Origin: Thinopyrum elongatum
Taxonomy: Eukaryota; Streptophyta; Magnoliopsida; Poales; Poaceae
Length of the DNA stretch: 64,000 nucleotides
Assembly: GCA_011799875.1 (NCBI GenBank)
Contig: CM022301.1
Coordinates: 211,379,888-211,443,887 of the forward strand
Reading direction: 5' to 3'
A model generated the notes under the pieces. It saw only the letters and a program-made list of their open reading frames with translations, was not told the origin of the DNA and did no database searches. This document shows, in pieces, positions 34,236 to 46,800 of this stretch. The number at the start of each line of letters is the position of its first letter. Positions within the stretch are counted from its first letter, which is position 1. Made by a program: the position numbers and the translations under genes.

Positions 34236-35640
34236 CTAAAACTGAAACCCTTGATCGTAGATACGTCCCGGACGCTCATCTTCTACTATCATATTGTGCA
34301 TGATCACACAAGCAGTCATCACCTCCCACAACTTCTTCGTGCTCCAAGTCCTAGCAGGATACCGAACGATGCCCTGTCGAGATTGCAAAACACCAAAGGC
34401 ACGCTCGACGTCCTTTCTAGCACTCTCTTGCTCTTGGGCAAATCTTTTCCTCTTCTCTCCGACAGGGTTGGGGATTGTCTTCACAATAGTGGTCCACTGA
34501 GGATAGATACCGTCGCCTAAGTAGTATCCTTTGTCGTAGTTGTGGTCGTTGATGGTAACATTCACCGGCCGGGTGTTGCCTTCGGCAAGCCTTGCAAACA
34601 CCGGCGAGCGTTGAAGCACGTTGATATCAATGTGTGATCCGGCCATGCCGAAAAAAGAGTGCCAAATCCAAAGATCTTGTGAGGCCACGGCCTCAAGTCA
34701 AGGTGGCAATATTCCCCGTGGGGACGGGTACCCGCGGGGATTTACCCATCATGGAGCGGGGATGGGATCCAAATTCACCTCATGGGTATTGTCTGGTGAG
34801 TACCCGTTAGGCTCGCGGGGCGGGGATGGGGATAAAATTCCCCCCGTGGGGAATCCATGGATACCCGGAAAACTATGCCATGCGTACTACAAATGCACAA
34901 TATATAGATTAATACCTAGATATTTCACACAATTATTTTTATCCACCTCTCCCAACAACCCTGCCCTCTCCAATCTCACCTATCCTAGTCAGTTTTGAGA
35001 TCCCCATGGATACCCGACAGGTACCGGATACCCGATATTGACGGGGATGGGGGGCGTTTTGTCCCCGCGAAGCTTCACGGGGCTCACGGGTATGGGGATT
35101 GGCGGGGATCGGGGCAAGGATGGTGGAGTCATCCCCGTCCCCGTTGCCACCTTGAGCCTCAAGTATGACAGTGCAAGCCCTGACATGGCCCTTATATTGC
35201 CCTTGCCAAGCAGAAGGGCAATTCTTCCACTCCCAATGCATGTAGTCTATGCTGCCAAGCATCCCTGGGAAGCCCCTGCTGGCATTCATCGCCAACAAGC
35301 GGGCTGTATCTTGAGGAGTCGGCTCTCTCAAGTACTCAGGGCCAAACACAGCAATTACAGCCTTGCAGAACTTGTACATGGAGTCTAGGCATGTAGACTC
35401 GCTCATACGGACGTACTCATCAATGAGATCACCGGGCACTCCGTATGCAAGCATCGGACGGCTGCAGTGCATTTCTGATAAGATGAGAAGCCAATCTTTG
35501 CAAGGGCATCCTCATTGCACTCGAAATAGTCATCGTTTCCGAACACCCGCTCTCTAATACGGTTGAAAAGATGCCTACTAATACGAAAACGCCGCCGGAA
35601 TTTCTGATGTTTGAACAGCGGGTTGGTTGTGTCAAAGTAG
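34236..35640 (-). pseudogene. Harbinger transposase, split by a MITE
   Basis: The first part (about 35157-35640) contains FRRRFRISRHLFNRI and the first catalytic aspartate in [10 protein letters not shown]. The second part (34236-34690) contains the second aspartate in YYLGDGIYPQW and the glutamate in DVERAFGVLQSR, so the DDE triad of the DDE_Tnp_4 nuclease is visible. The C-terminus has MHNMIVEDER, usual for plant family members. The frame is cut by the MITE at 34698-35155 and by a shift near 35460. The N-terminal part before FRRRF is replaced by LINE sequence. Confidence 0.87.
34698..35155. mobile_element. hAT-type MITE, 458 bp, inside the transposase gene
   Basis: The terminal inverted repeats TCAAGGTGGCAA and TTGCCACCTTGA are flanked by the 8-bp duplication GCCTCAAG at 34690-34697 and 35156-35163. 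An 8-bp duplication and a CAAGG-like end are hallmarks of hAT elements. The interior is rich in GGGGA/CCCGT units and codes for nothing recognisable. Confidence 0.88.
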
Positions 35641-37381
35641 TCCTTCCAAAGAAGGAAATGGCCACACGCAAATAATAAGACATGGTCACACGTTTCTTCC
35701 TCACCACACCACAAACATTTGTCGTCCCCATGACCGTGCCTTTTCCGCACTTGATCACTGTTGGGTATCCTATTCCTGGCCGCCTGCCAGAGAAATATTT
35801 TTATTTTTGTCGGGATCTTGGCCTGCCAGATGCCACTTATAAAGTAATCCCACGGAAAATATTATGGATTGTTCTAATCTCCATTCGACCACATCTTTCC
35901 CGTAGTGATCCTATGCCTGGCAATTTCCCTGCATAGGCTCTGCCATTCAATAGTTTCTTGAGTCCCAAGAGGTCTCTGAAAGTGGGGCACCCAATGGTCA
36001 GTGGACCACCAGTCCACCACCTTTGCCTCTGGATTCTCCGAGATAGCAAACAATCAAGGATACGCCTAACTAAGACTCATCTCTCGACACTAAGTGTCCA
36101 ACCGAAATAATGCCACTCTCCCATATTTTACTTCAAATTTACTTCTGAGCTCAATAGTGGTAGGACTTTCCTCAGTGCCTTGGCAAAATTGGGACAATTT
36201 GATATTTAGGCAAATGTCCTGCCCTCCCTCTCATAGGTATTTGTTCTTGAAAATATGTAGCCATAGACTACCATGCCTTATGAGGATTTTGCATGCACAT
36301 TTCTCTATAAGGCACCAATTCATAATTTGGAGCATATGACCCCAAGCCCTCCAACCTCCTTGGGAGAGCAAATGGTTTTCCACCTAACCATATGTTATTT
36401 TTGCTTTCCCTGCTCTTTAGCCCAAAAAATCTGGATCCCACCATGTCCAGTTTCTCGTGTATCCCGTCTTGTAGTAAGTAGAAACCCATGATAAACATGG
36501 GGATGTTAGTTAGGCAGTCACTTATGAGCACCAGCCTATAGCCAGAGGCAGAAGTTTGGTTCGACACGGCCCGCCACCTTCTCTACTAAGGGATAAAGGT
36601 CCATGATCATTAATGCCCTATTGGATATTGACATCCCCAGATATTTGATGGGGATGGAACCCAACTCACAACTCATCATATGAGCCACCCTACGTTGCGA
36701 CACCAAGTCCCCACCAGTGAATAATGCCTCACTTTTGTCGAAGTTAATTTTGAGACCCGGCATTGCCCCAAAACATGTAATGAGAAACTTAAAATTGATA
36801 ATCTCTTCCTCTGAGTTCTTGACAAGGATCAAGGTACAACTGCATATTGTAGGTGAGTTAGGCCTCCTGGCACCACCCTTGCCGCCACTCAGTGATGTGT
36901 CCCGCCTCCTTGGCCCTATCCAATATGGCCACCAATGCATCTGCTATAATATTATAGAGAAACGGAGGTAGCGGGTCGCCCTGCCTCACCCCTTGGACAT
37001 TTCAAAAAAATACCTATTACTACATTCGTTTTAATCACCATTTGTCCTCCACTCACCAATTGCATCGTCCAACTTACCCATCGTGGGTCAAAACCCTTTT
37101 TGTGCATGGTGTCCTCCAAAAATTCACACCACACCGATCATACACGTTTTTAATTCAATTTTCAGGATAAACACATCCTTCTTAGACTTGTGAATCTCAT
37201 GCAGCACTTCAAGTAGGACCACAATCCCGTCCAAGATACTTCTTCCTCGAATAAAGGCCATTTTGAGTTGGATCGATAACGTTGTGGGCGGCTGGCACCA
37301 ATCGGGTAGAGAAGCCTCTTGCAAGAAGCCTAAAGATCACATTTATGAGAATAATTACTCGGAATTGACGGATATTGTCCG
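35641..37381 (-). pseudogene. LINE reverse transcriptase and zf-RVT, minus strand
   Basis: Reading the minus strand, the order is RT palm start (RLLARGFSTRLVP and HNVIDPTQNG near 37290-37350; MAFIRGRSILDG near 37245), FLEDTMHKKGFDPRWVSW near 37100, LKINFDKSEALF near 36750, IPIKYLGMSISN near 36640, then the C-terminal part with IPMFIMGFYLL near 36500. A zf-RVT motif (CLWCGEEETCDHVLLFACG) lies at about 35665-35720. Stops and shifts break it. Its start is cut by a Copia LTR at 37382 and its end meets the Harbinger sequence. Confidence 0.87.
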
Positions 37382-39942
37382 TGATGGGGAACGAAGCATG
37401 AAAATAAAAAAAAATCCTACGAACACCCAAGATCTAATCTAGGAGATGCAAGGCAATGAGAGGGGAGTGTGTCTACATACCCTTGTAGACCGAAAGCGGA
37501 AGAGTATATAACGTGGTTGATGTAGTCGTACTCTTCGCGACCCAATCACGATCCAACCGATCTAGTGCCGAATGGATGGCACCTCCGAGTTTAGCACACG
37601 TGCGGCTCAGTGACGTCTCCTCCTCCTTGATCCAGCAAGCGAAGGGGAGAAGTAGATGGGATCACAACCAACACAACGGTGTGGTGCTGATGTGGTGGTG
37701 GTACGCCGGCAGGGCTTTGCCAAGCCAAGACGGGACGAGGTGGTGGAGAGATGGGGAGGTTGTGCCAAGGGATAGGTTTGGTGTGTCTGCCCTGCTGCAC
37801 CCATCCCCTCTTTATATAGGGGTGTGGGGGGGGGATGCCCCCTTCCAAGCCAGGGGGCAGCGCCCCCCTTCCAAGCCAAGGGGGCGGATGCCCCTCCTCC
37901 AAGCTAGGAGGCCCCACCCCCTACATTTCCAAGTCAGGGGCGGATGCCCCCCTTAAGCCAGGGGGCGGATGCCCCCCTTTGGCCACATGGGCGTGGTGGG
38001 GTGAGGCCATCCTGGCCCATGTAGGCCTATGACATCCACTAAGGGTCCATGTGGCCCTCGGGGCTAGTTGGTTCCTTGGTGGACCTCCAAAACACTTCGG
38101 TGCCCCCCGATACGCTCCCGTGGACCCCCAAAGTTTTTCGGAACCCGAACAAAACCTTCCAATATAAAAATCTTTACTTCCGGACCACTCCGGAACTCCT
38201 CGTGACGTCCGGAATCTCATCCGGGACTCGAACAACCTTTGGTCACCAATGTAAATATCCCAATATTACTCTACCATCATCGAACGTTAAACGTGCGACC
38301 CTACGGGTTCGAGAATCATGTAGACAGGACCGAGACACCTCTTCGGTCAATAACCAATAGCAGGACCTGGATGCCCATATTGGTTCCTACATATTCCACA
38401 AAGATCTTTATCAGTTGAACCACGATGTCAAGGATTCAGTTAATCCCATATGCAATTCCCTTCGTCCGGCGATATGTTATTTGCTCGAGATTCGATCGTC
38501 GGTATCTCCATACCTAGTTCAATCTCGTTACAGGCAAGTATCTTTACTCATTCCGTAATACAAGATCCCGTGACTAAACTCATTAGTCACATGAAGCTTC
38601 TTGTGATGTTGTAATATTGAGAGGGCCCAGAGATATCTCTCTGTTATACAGAGTGACAAATCTCGGTCTCGATCCATGCAACCCAACAGACACCTTCGGA
38701 GATACCTGTAGAGCACATTTATGATCACCCAGTTACGAAGTGAAGTTCGATAGCACACAAGGTATTCCTCCGGTATCCGGGAGTGGCATGATCTCAAAGT
38801 CTGAGGAACTGATACTTGACACAAAGAAAGCTGTAGCAAATAAACTAAAGTGATACAATCTGATGCTAAGCTTACGGTTGGGTCTGACCATCACATCATT
38901 CTCCTAATGATGTGATGCCGTTATCAAATGACAACTCATGTCTATGCTTAGGAAACCTTAACCATCTTTGATCAATGAGCTAGTCTAGTAGAGGCATACT
39001 AGGGACACGGTGTTGTTTATGTATTCACACATGTATTTAAGTTTTCAATCAATACAATTCTAGCATGAATAATAAACATTTATCATGAACAAGGAAATAT
39101 GATAATAATTAATTTATTATTGCCTCTAGGGCATAGTTCCAATAGTCTCCCACTTGCAGTAGAGTCAATAATCTAGTTTACATCGTAATGAATCTAACAC
39201 CTAGAGAGTTCTGGTGTTGATCATGTTTTGCTTGTGAAAGAGGTTTAGTCAACGGATCTGCCACATTCAGATCCGTATGTACTTTGCAAATATCTATGTC
39301 TACATCCATAATGTAATTATGAATGGAGTTGAAGCGGCGCTTGATGTGCTTAGTATTCTTGTGAAACCTTGGCTCCTTGGCAATCGCAATGGCACCAGTG
39401 TTGTCACAATAGAGAGTCATTGGATTCGATACACTAGGTAAAACTCCTAGATCGGACATGAACTCCTTCATCCAGACTCCTTTTTGTGCTGCTTCCGAAG
39501 CAGCTATATATTCCGCTTCACATGTAGATCCCGCCATGACGCTCTGCTTGGAACTACTCCAACTGACTGCTCCACTATTCAGAATATACATGTATCCGGT
39601 TTGAGAGTTCGAGTCATCCGAATCTGTGTCAAAGCTAGCATCGAAGTAACCCTTTACGACGAGCTCTTCGTCACCTCCATAAACGAGAAACATGTCCTTA
39701 GTCCTATTTAGGTACCTAAGGATATTTTTTGACCGTTGTCCAGTGATCTACTCCTGGATCACTCTGGTACCTACCTGCCAGACTTATGGCGAGGCACATA
39801 TCAGGTCTGGTACACAACATGGCATACATTATAGAGCCTATGGTTGAGGCATAGGGGATGACTTTCATCCTTTCTCTTTCTTCTGCCGTGGTCGGGTTTT
39901 GAGTCTTACTCAACTTCACTCCAAGAACCCCTTCTTTGACTC
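37382..39942 (-). mobile_element. Copia fragment with 3' LTR and RNase H (Angela-like), minus strand
   Basis: The 3' LTR is 37382-39144 (TGATGGGGAACG to AGTTCCAATA in plus orientation; the CA end reads TA). A reversed TATATAAA lies near 37811-37818. The adjacent internal part is 39145-39942 with RT end and RNase H. The remaining gag-pol and 5' LTR are missing; the element ends at the CACTA fragment. Confidence 0.88.
39178..39711 (-). pseudogene. Copia RNase H domain, complete core
   Basis: This is an open minus-strand frame (39178-39693) with the Copia RNase H motifs. These are YFDASFDTDSDDSNSQTGY (first acidic residue), SCEAEYIA-type STCEAEYIAASEA (glutamate), TLYCDNTGAIAIA (aspartate) and HKNTKHIKRRFN. 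The end reads VADPLTKPLSQAKHD. This copy keeps the 79 codons that elements A, B, C and the fragment at 43.6 kb lack. It is a remnant with no upstream pol. Confidence 0.9.
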
Positions 39943-40576
39943 AGTAATGGGCACAGCTCATTCAAAGGCAACTCAACACACAGGCTGGCTACATCTCACA
40001 TGGGGGCTCGATCGGCTTCAGTGAGTAGCGAGAAGGATCGGTCGGATTTAGTTAGCAGCGAAGGAATCAACCGACTTCAGTTAGCAGCAAAGGAATCACC
40101 CGGGTTCTGTTAGCAGCGAAGGGATGGATCAATCGGCTTCAGTACATAGTGGGATCGATCCCTCATGTTTAGTATGTAGCTAGCTAGTGCAATCACTCGG
40201 GTTCAGTAAGCGAACGCCTCACAAGGGTTCAGTTAGCAAGCGCCTCGCACACACGCGCGTACGAGAGAAACGTGCAAACCACACTGCATCGCTCGGCCCC
40301 GACCGCCCACCTTAACCGGGAACTCCCTGATATTTCCCTCGCCCTCACTTCTACCACAATTATTTACGTCATGGACGGCCCAAAGAATGTCATGTAGGTG
40401 CGTCTCCGGCCAGCCCAGGATGAAAATCCCATTTTCTGTCATAGAAGTAGGAGCCCACCACATCAATGATGATACGTGCTTTTGTCACAATTATCGTCAT
40501 AGAAGTGTCATAACCATGCCAGATTTTTTTTTTCATTCGGGCCATAATGTCATAGATGTGTCTTTTTTTTGTAGTG
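39943..40576 (-). mobile_element. CACTA-type transposon end (truncated)
   Basis: The right boundary reads TTTTTTTTGTAGTG at 40576, the reverse of a CACTACAAAAAAAA terminus. Sub-terminal repeats of GTCATAGAAGTG / GTCATAGATGTG type lie at 40434-40560, as is usual for CACTA elements. 40010-40240 carries degenerate tandem units of about 36 bp containing TTCAGTTAGCAGCGAAGG. No second CACTA end is seen at the left, so the element is truncated there. Confidence 0.75.
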
Positions 40577-41646
40577 TTGAAACGCCGTCCTTCACTCTGT
40601 TGTCTCTATTATTTTGCGTTGGAACCTCCTGCAGGTCAAACAACCGCCCGTTCGACCGTTGCGGTCGCAGGAAAGGTCGTCTTTTGGTTTGTTTCTTCAG
40701 AAACTTGTATTTTTCTTCGTTCTCCTGCGGTGTTAGTTCCAAAGCAATACATAGACATATTTCCAGGCATTCAAACATCAATCTAGCATATAAATCATTT
40801 TGCACAAGGCTAAGCCTTCATTAGAACAACTTCTCCAAACTCACTTCTTCACATGGAACTTCAATCACCCTTTTATTAAAAACAAAAATGAAAACTTACT
40901 TGTCTACTTTATTCACGTGGGTTGCCTCCCAGGAAGCTCTTTTTTTCGCTCAGATAGCTCGACCGTAGTGGTGATCAAGGTGGTGCTAGAACACAAAGAC
41001 AATAGCTTCTCGCATTCAAAATGATGCCACCTCCTGTGTAGGTCTTCAATTTCTTTTTCCTGGGAAAATGCCTTATAAAGGAATCTTTAGCTGGTAAATC
41101 AAAACGATCATTTCCCTCAAACACATTTATCACAGCTTTGATAGTCCTAAGAAAAGGTCTACCGAGAATCATAGGATCAATTGGATCTTTAGGCATATCT
41201 ACTATAACAAGATCAATCATGACAGGGCAATCATTAATTTTAACTATGACTCCATGCTTAATGCCTACTGCCTGAGTAAAAGTAGAGTTAGCCATATTCA
41301 ATATAATCTCCGTGCTAGCATAAGGACCAAGACATCATAAACAGATTTGGGGATAGTGGAAACACTTTCCCCTAGATCACATAAAGCACTGAATTTATTA
41401 AATCCTGTCTCAAACTCTATAGTAGGTTCAATAGCATCTTCTTGCTTAGCTGGTAACATATTGAATAACTTTTTCCTTTCATCATCAAGTTCACGTACCT
41501 TGGCTGTAACTTGTTCAACAAAGAAATTATATGCCTCATCGTTAGTTACCTTCGGTAGTAGATACTTCATCGATATCAACTTGACAAAATCTGCAACAGT
41601 AATTGTACTCTGGCACATGACTCGTGTCAAGTACCTCAGCTTTCTC
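40577..41646 (-). pseudogene. Gypsy gag-protease fragment, minus strand
   Basis: Two frames (41298-41630 and 40975-41301) carry a retropepsin. SALCDLGESVSTIPKSVYD holds the active-site aspartate, and PMILGRPFLRTIKAVINV is the usual C-terminal motif. Downstream (about 40918-40940) is GGGTTGCCTCCCAGGAAGC, the reverse of a TGGGAGGCAACCC motif also found after the protease at 59685-59697. No RT follows. It is probably part of a Gypsy relative of the element at 55746, cut by a Copia LTR at 41647. Confidence 0.82.
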
Positions 41647-43748
41647 TGATGGGGAACGTTGCATGAAAATCAAAAAAAAAATCCTATGAATCACCCAAGA
41701 TATATCTATGAGAAGCATAGCAACGAGAGGGGAGAGTGTGTCCACATACCCTCGTAGACTATTAAGCGGAAGCGTATATTACGCGGTTGATGTAGTCGTA
41801 CTCTTCACGACCCAATCGCGATCCAATCCGACGAAGTACCGAACGGGCGGCACCTCCGCGTTCAGCACACATGCGGCTCGATGATGTCTCTTCCTTCTTG
41901 GTCCAGCAAGCAAGGGTGGAGAAGTAGATGGTATCTCAACCAGCATGACGGCATGGTGGAGATGGTGGTGGTGCAGTGCCGGCAAGGCTTCGCCAAACGC
42001 TGCCGGAACCAATCAGAGGAGAAAATGGAGTTATGGGAGAGGTAGGGCTGCAGCCGGGGAGTGGGAATTGGTGTGTCCAGCCCCTCCCTCTCCCCCACTA
42101 TATATAGGAGGCAAGAGGGAGGGATGGGTCGTAGCCCTAGCCCCTCCTCCAAGGAGGGGAGGTGGCCAAGGGAGGAGTCCTCCCTCCCCAAGGCACCTAG
42201 GGGGTGCCTTCCCCCCTTAGGACTCTTCCTCCTCCACCTCTCCTTGGCGCATGGGCCTCTTGGGGCTGGTGCCCCTGGCCCATGTAGACCAGGGCGCCCC
42301 CCTACAGCCCATGTGGGCCTTGGGGCAGGTGGACCCCCCCGATGGACCCTCAGACCCCTTTCGGCACTCCCGGTACAATACCGATAATGCCCGAAACTTT
42401 TTCGGTGACCAAACCAGGACTTCCTATATATAAATCTTTACCTCCAGACCATTCCGGAGCTCCTCGTGACGTCCGGGATCTCATCCGGGACTCCAAACAA
42501 CATTCAGTCACCAACGTACATATCTCAATACTACTCCAGCGTCACGGAACGTTAAGTGTGCGGACCCTACGGGTTCGAGAATCATGTAGACTTGAATGAG
42601 ACACCTCTCCGGTCAAAATATGCAATAGTGGGACTTGGATGCCCATATTGGTTCCCACATATTGCACGAAGATCTTTTATCGGTTGAACCACGATGTCGA
42701 GGATTCGATTAATCCCGTATGCAATTCCCTTTGTCCAGCGATATGTTACTTGCCCGAGATTCGATCGTCGGTATCTCCATACCTAGTTCAATATTGTTAC
42801 TTGCAAGTCTCTTTACTTGTTCCATAATACAAGATCCCATAACTAACTAATTAGCCACATTGCCTTCAAGCTCTTTACGATGTTGTATTATCGAGAGGGC
42901 CCAGAGATATCTCTCTGTCATACGGAGTGATAAATCCCAGTCTCGATCCTTGCAACCCAACAAACACCTTCGAAAATACCTGTAGAGCACCTTTATAATC
43001 ACCGAGTTATGAAGTGACATTTGATAGCACACAAGGCATTCCTCTGATATCTGGGAGTGACATGATCTCATGGTCTAAGGAACTGATACATGAGATGAAG
43101 AAAGTTGTAGCAAATAACTAAAAGATCTGATGCTAAGCTTACGGTTGGGTCTGTCCATCACATCATTCTCCTAATGATGTGATCCCGTTATCAAATGACA
43201 ACTCATGTCTATGGTTAGGAAACCTTAACCATCTTTGATCAATGAGCTAGTCTAGTAGAGGCTTACTAGGGACACGGTGTTGTCTATGTATTCACACATG
43301 TATTTAAGTTTCCAGTCAATACAATTATAGGATTAATAATAAGCATTTATCATGAACGGGAAATATGATAATAACCATTTTTTATTGCCTCTAGAGCATA
43401 TTTCCAACAGTCTCCCACTTGCACTAGAGTCAATAATCTAGTTCGCATCGCCATGTGATTAACACCTAATGAATTCTAGGGTTTGATCTTGTTTTGCTTG
43501 TGAGAGAGGTTTTAGTCAAAGTTTCTGCAACATTCAGATCCATATGTACATTGCAAATATCTATGTCTACAATGCTATGTATGGAGCTATGCCTATAGCC
43601 GAGTCATAGGGGATGACTTTCATCCTTTCTCTTTCTTCTACCGTAGTCGAGTTTTTAGTCTTACTCAACTTAACACGCTACAATACAGGAAAGAACTCCT
43701 TATTTGACTGATCCATTTTGAACTCCTTCAAAAACTTGTCAAGGTATG
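41647..43748 (-). mobile_element. Copia fragment with 3' LTR, minus strand, internally deleted
   Basis: The 3' LTR is 41647-43409 (TGATGGGGAACG to ATATTTCCAACA). Internal sequence 43410-43748 begins with the reversed purine tract, passes the RNase H deletion junction at about 43571 and then jumps over a further stretch of about 300 bp seen in element C. It ends at 43748, where a Gypsy LTR starts. Confidence 0.87.
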
Positions 43749-44269
43749 TGAAGGAGTCCTGGATTAAGGGGTCCTCGGGCCGCCGGCCCATTGCTTACAG
43801 GCCGGACAGGTGGGCTACTATGGAGCTGAACTGGGACGAGGACCCGTGACCGGACAGGAGATCTTCAGAGTCGTGGTGTGCCCTCCAAGTCAAGATTTAG
43901 CGTGATCTTTCCTTTGTTGTAACCGATCGCGTGTAACCCTAACCTTATCGGTGTCTATATAAACCAAAGGGTTTTAGTCTTTAGGGCTAGAGCAACATCC
44001 AACACCCCATCAACCTAGGGTTTAGCTCACCTGATCTCGAGGAAGATCGACTCTGTAACCATACTACACACATCAAATACAATCAAGCAGGACATAGGGT
44101 TTTACCTCCTAGAGAGGGCCCGAACCTGGGTAAACACCGCGTTCATCATCTCGTGTTCCCCATCGATCCAAGATCCACAGCTTGGGATCCCCTACCTGAG
44201 ATACACCGGTTTTGACTCGGACATTGGTGCTTTCATTGAGAGTTCCGCTGTTGGGTCACCGAAGGATCA

Positions 44270-46800
44270 ATGGCTTGCCTGATCATCGAAGATGGCGTCA
44301 GCTCCGGGGACCTCTTTGTCCCCGGCCAACTCTTCGCGTTTGGCATCATCGTGTTGCACGCCAACCCAACTGGTCATCTAGACCAAATCAATAATTTTGA
44401 CCCAGAGCACCGGATTAGATACGACAACTTGGAGTACATCACGGACGCCCGAGGCGATCTGGTTTTTGCCGGATTCGCAGCCTCTCCCTGTACCCCTATG
44501 GGCCCCCTAGTGCCTGCTCCGAAGCCTTCTCCCGATCCGATCTACGAATCAACCTCAACCCCTTAGCCGGCCTCGAGCTCGGATGGCTCCACCCTGTCTG
44601 GGCACCAGGAGTCCCCTTCAGCCACGCTAACGGTGTTCGCCGAAGACCCAGCTCCAGGCCTAGATGCAGAAGCGGTGTTCGGATGCCAAGAGTCACTCTC
44701 GACCGAACCCTCTCCTCATGACACGCCTCTGGCCTTGAGCCCCAACGACGGGTCGATGTTCCGAAGTCAAGAATCATCCCCGGCAGAACACACCCCCCTC
44801 CCCCACCAACTTGGCTTCGAGCCTCAATACGGAAACAGCGTATGAAGACCAGGCCTTGTCTTCGGTCTCTTATGACTGTCCGGCCACAAGACCGACCCCG
44901 GGCCTCGAGTTCAACTCGGCCCTGGCAGACCAGGATCCAGTTCGGGCCCGGACCACCCCTCGCCCCGCCACAACGGAGACCGGCCTAGAGCGGCCACCAC
45001 ATGCCAGCTCGGCAAGCCTCGCCTTGTTAAACAAGGTGCTCGACCAAATCCAGATGATGGCCATCCAAGATGACTCAACCTCGGCCTGCATTCAGCAGCC
45101 CCTCGAGGCGAATTACACGGAATTTTATGACCCACCCACCACCCACGTAGTAGCCACAGTCGAAGACTTAACCGACATGCTGGACTACAACTCGGAAAAC
45201 GTCGAATACATGGATGAGGATAGTGGAGCCATGGTTAACACCGATGCTGCTCCCCCCGTCACCGGCCGCTGGACGGCCACGTCCACCTACGACGTCTACA
45301 TGGTGGATACTCCGAAAGACGATGACGGCACACCCGGGAAGGATAACGACAGGCCCAGCGATCAGCTGCCGAAGCGCCGCAGACAATGTCGCCGCTCCAG
45401 AGCACGTCCAAGCCATGCGAGCAACACGGACACCGGAGAAAACGGCACCCTGGACAACACGGACAACCTTGATGACCCCGGCGCCGATGAACAACCACAA
45501 AATGATCACGAGGAGCAAGAGAACTCACTCAATCTCGAAGACCTCAACGACTCCGAAGACAGCAATTACCTCCGCCTTTCTGAAGAGGAGATCAGCTTGG
45601 GCGACGAAGATTTCATCGTCCCCGAAGACCCACTGGATTAAGAGCGGTTCAAATGGCAGCTCATTGCCATTGCGCGTAGCCTAAAGAAACAACGGCAAAA
45701 AATAAAAGCCGAACAGGATACCCTCGATGACAGATGGACCAAGGTCCTAGCTGCCAAGGAGGAGTACGGCCACACGTGACAGACCAAAAGCTACCCAATG
45801 CGAAGACTATTGCCGCAGTTCGACGACGAAGCCATAGAGCAAGCACCTCCAAGGCACACTTAGGCGGAACAGCCGGACCGCCCCCCTCGAGGACGGGATA
45901 GGACAGCTGATAAAGCTGAACAGCCTCCTGCTCCGCCTCGCTATCAAGGCAAGGAGCCATTTCTACCAGTTTAAGAGTATGACCTACGACGCGACTTGGA
46001 CGCTCGGGCAGGTCTAACGAGGTCCATTTACGGACCCAAAGATGACCCCCCATTAGACGGGATGGTTACCAAGCCTGGTTAGACAGAAATGGCAGAGCTC
46101 GGGAACAGCAACGAGCCCGGATGACAGACGATCTCCGGCGCAACGTAGCCCGAGTCAAGGGCGCCGCTCACCCTCTATGCTTCACAGATGAGGTTATGCA
46201 ACACCAATTTCTGGAAGGATTCAAACCTGTAAATATTGAGCCCTATGACGGGAAATGGATCCGACAGTATGGATCAGAGATTTTCTGCTACACATTCATA
46301 TGGCGCGAGGAGACGACCTCCACGCCATCAAGTACCTACCGTTAAAGCTCAGGGGTCCGGCCAAACACTGGTTAAATAGCCTTCTCGAAGACTCCATATG
46401 ATGTTGGGAGGAGCTCGAGGAGGCCTTCCGAGCTAACTTTCAGGGCACTTATGTCCGGCTCCCGGACGCCGATGACCCGAGCCACATAATCCAGCAGCCT
46501 GGCGAATCAGCCCGGCAATTTTGGAACCAGTTTTTGACCAAGAAGAACCAGATCGTTGACTGTCCGGATGCCGAAGCTATATATAGCTGCCTTTAAGCAT
46601 AGTATTCAAGATGAATGGCTAGCACATCAGCTCGGCCAAGACAAGTCGAGAACGATGTCAGCGCTTACGTCCCTGATGACCCACTTCTGCGCTGGAGAGG
46701 ATAGTCGGCTGGCTCATAGAAGCACCAACCCCGAAATCCCTGGCACCTCGGTAGCCCGAGACGGAAATGGGAAGCCATGACGGAACAAGAACAAACGCCC
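44270..46800 (+). pseudogene. gag of the 43.7-kb Gypsy element (broken)
   Basis: The N-terminal piece is 44270-44566 (MACLIIEDGVSSGDLF). The acidic linker at 44811-45641 (276 residues) is rich in Asp, Glu and Asn. The capsid region (about 46180-46750) shows EGFKPVNIEPYDG, then in other frames LKLRGPAKHWLNSL near 46350, EELEEAFRANFQGTY near 46410 and ESARQFWNQFLTKK near 46505, the signature of Retrotrans_gag. At least four shifts and several stops (near 44564, 45640, 45779, 46345) break it. Confidence 0.82.

Larger units (their letters stand above)
33398..35640 (-). mobile_element. PIF/Harbinger-type DNA transposon, decayed
   Basis: The left end GAGAGCAACTCCAATACGCC at 33398 resembles plant Harbinger termini. 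The body carries a minus-strand Harbinger transposase (34236-35640). 33965-34085 has four short degenerate repeats of a GTTTCACAA-CC/GC unit. A LINE 3' fragment (33530-33904) and an hAT-type MITE (34698-35155) are inserted. No matching terminal repeat is seen on the right, where the element meets LINE sequence near 35640, so that end is probably lost. Confidence 0.7.

Noticed and set aside
44496..45528. Several antisense frames (73 to 116 codons) opposite the Gypsy gag
   Set aside because: They are reverse readings of a GC-rich gag and have no independent support.
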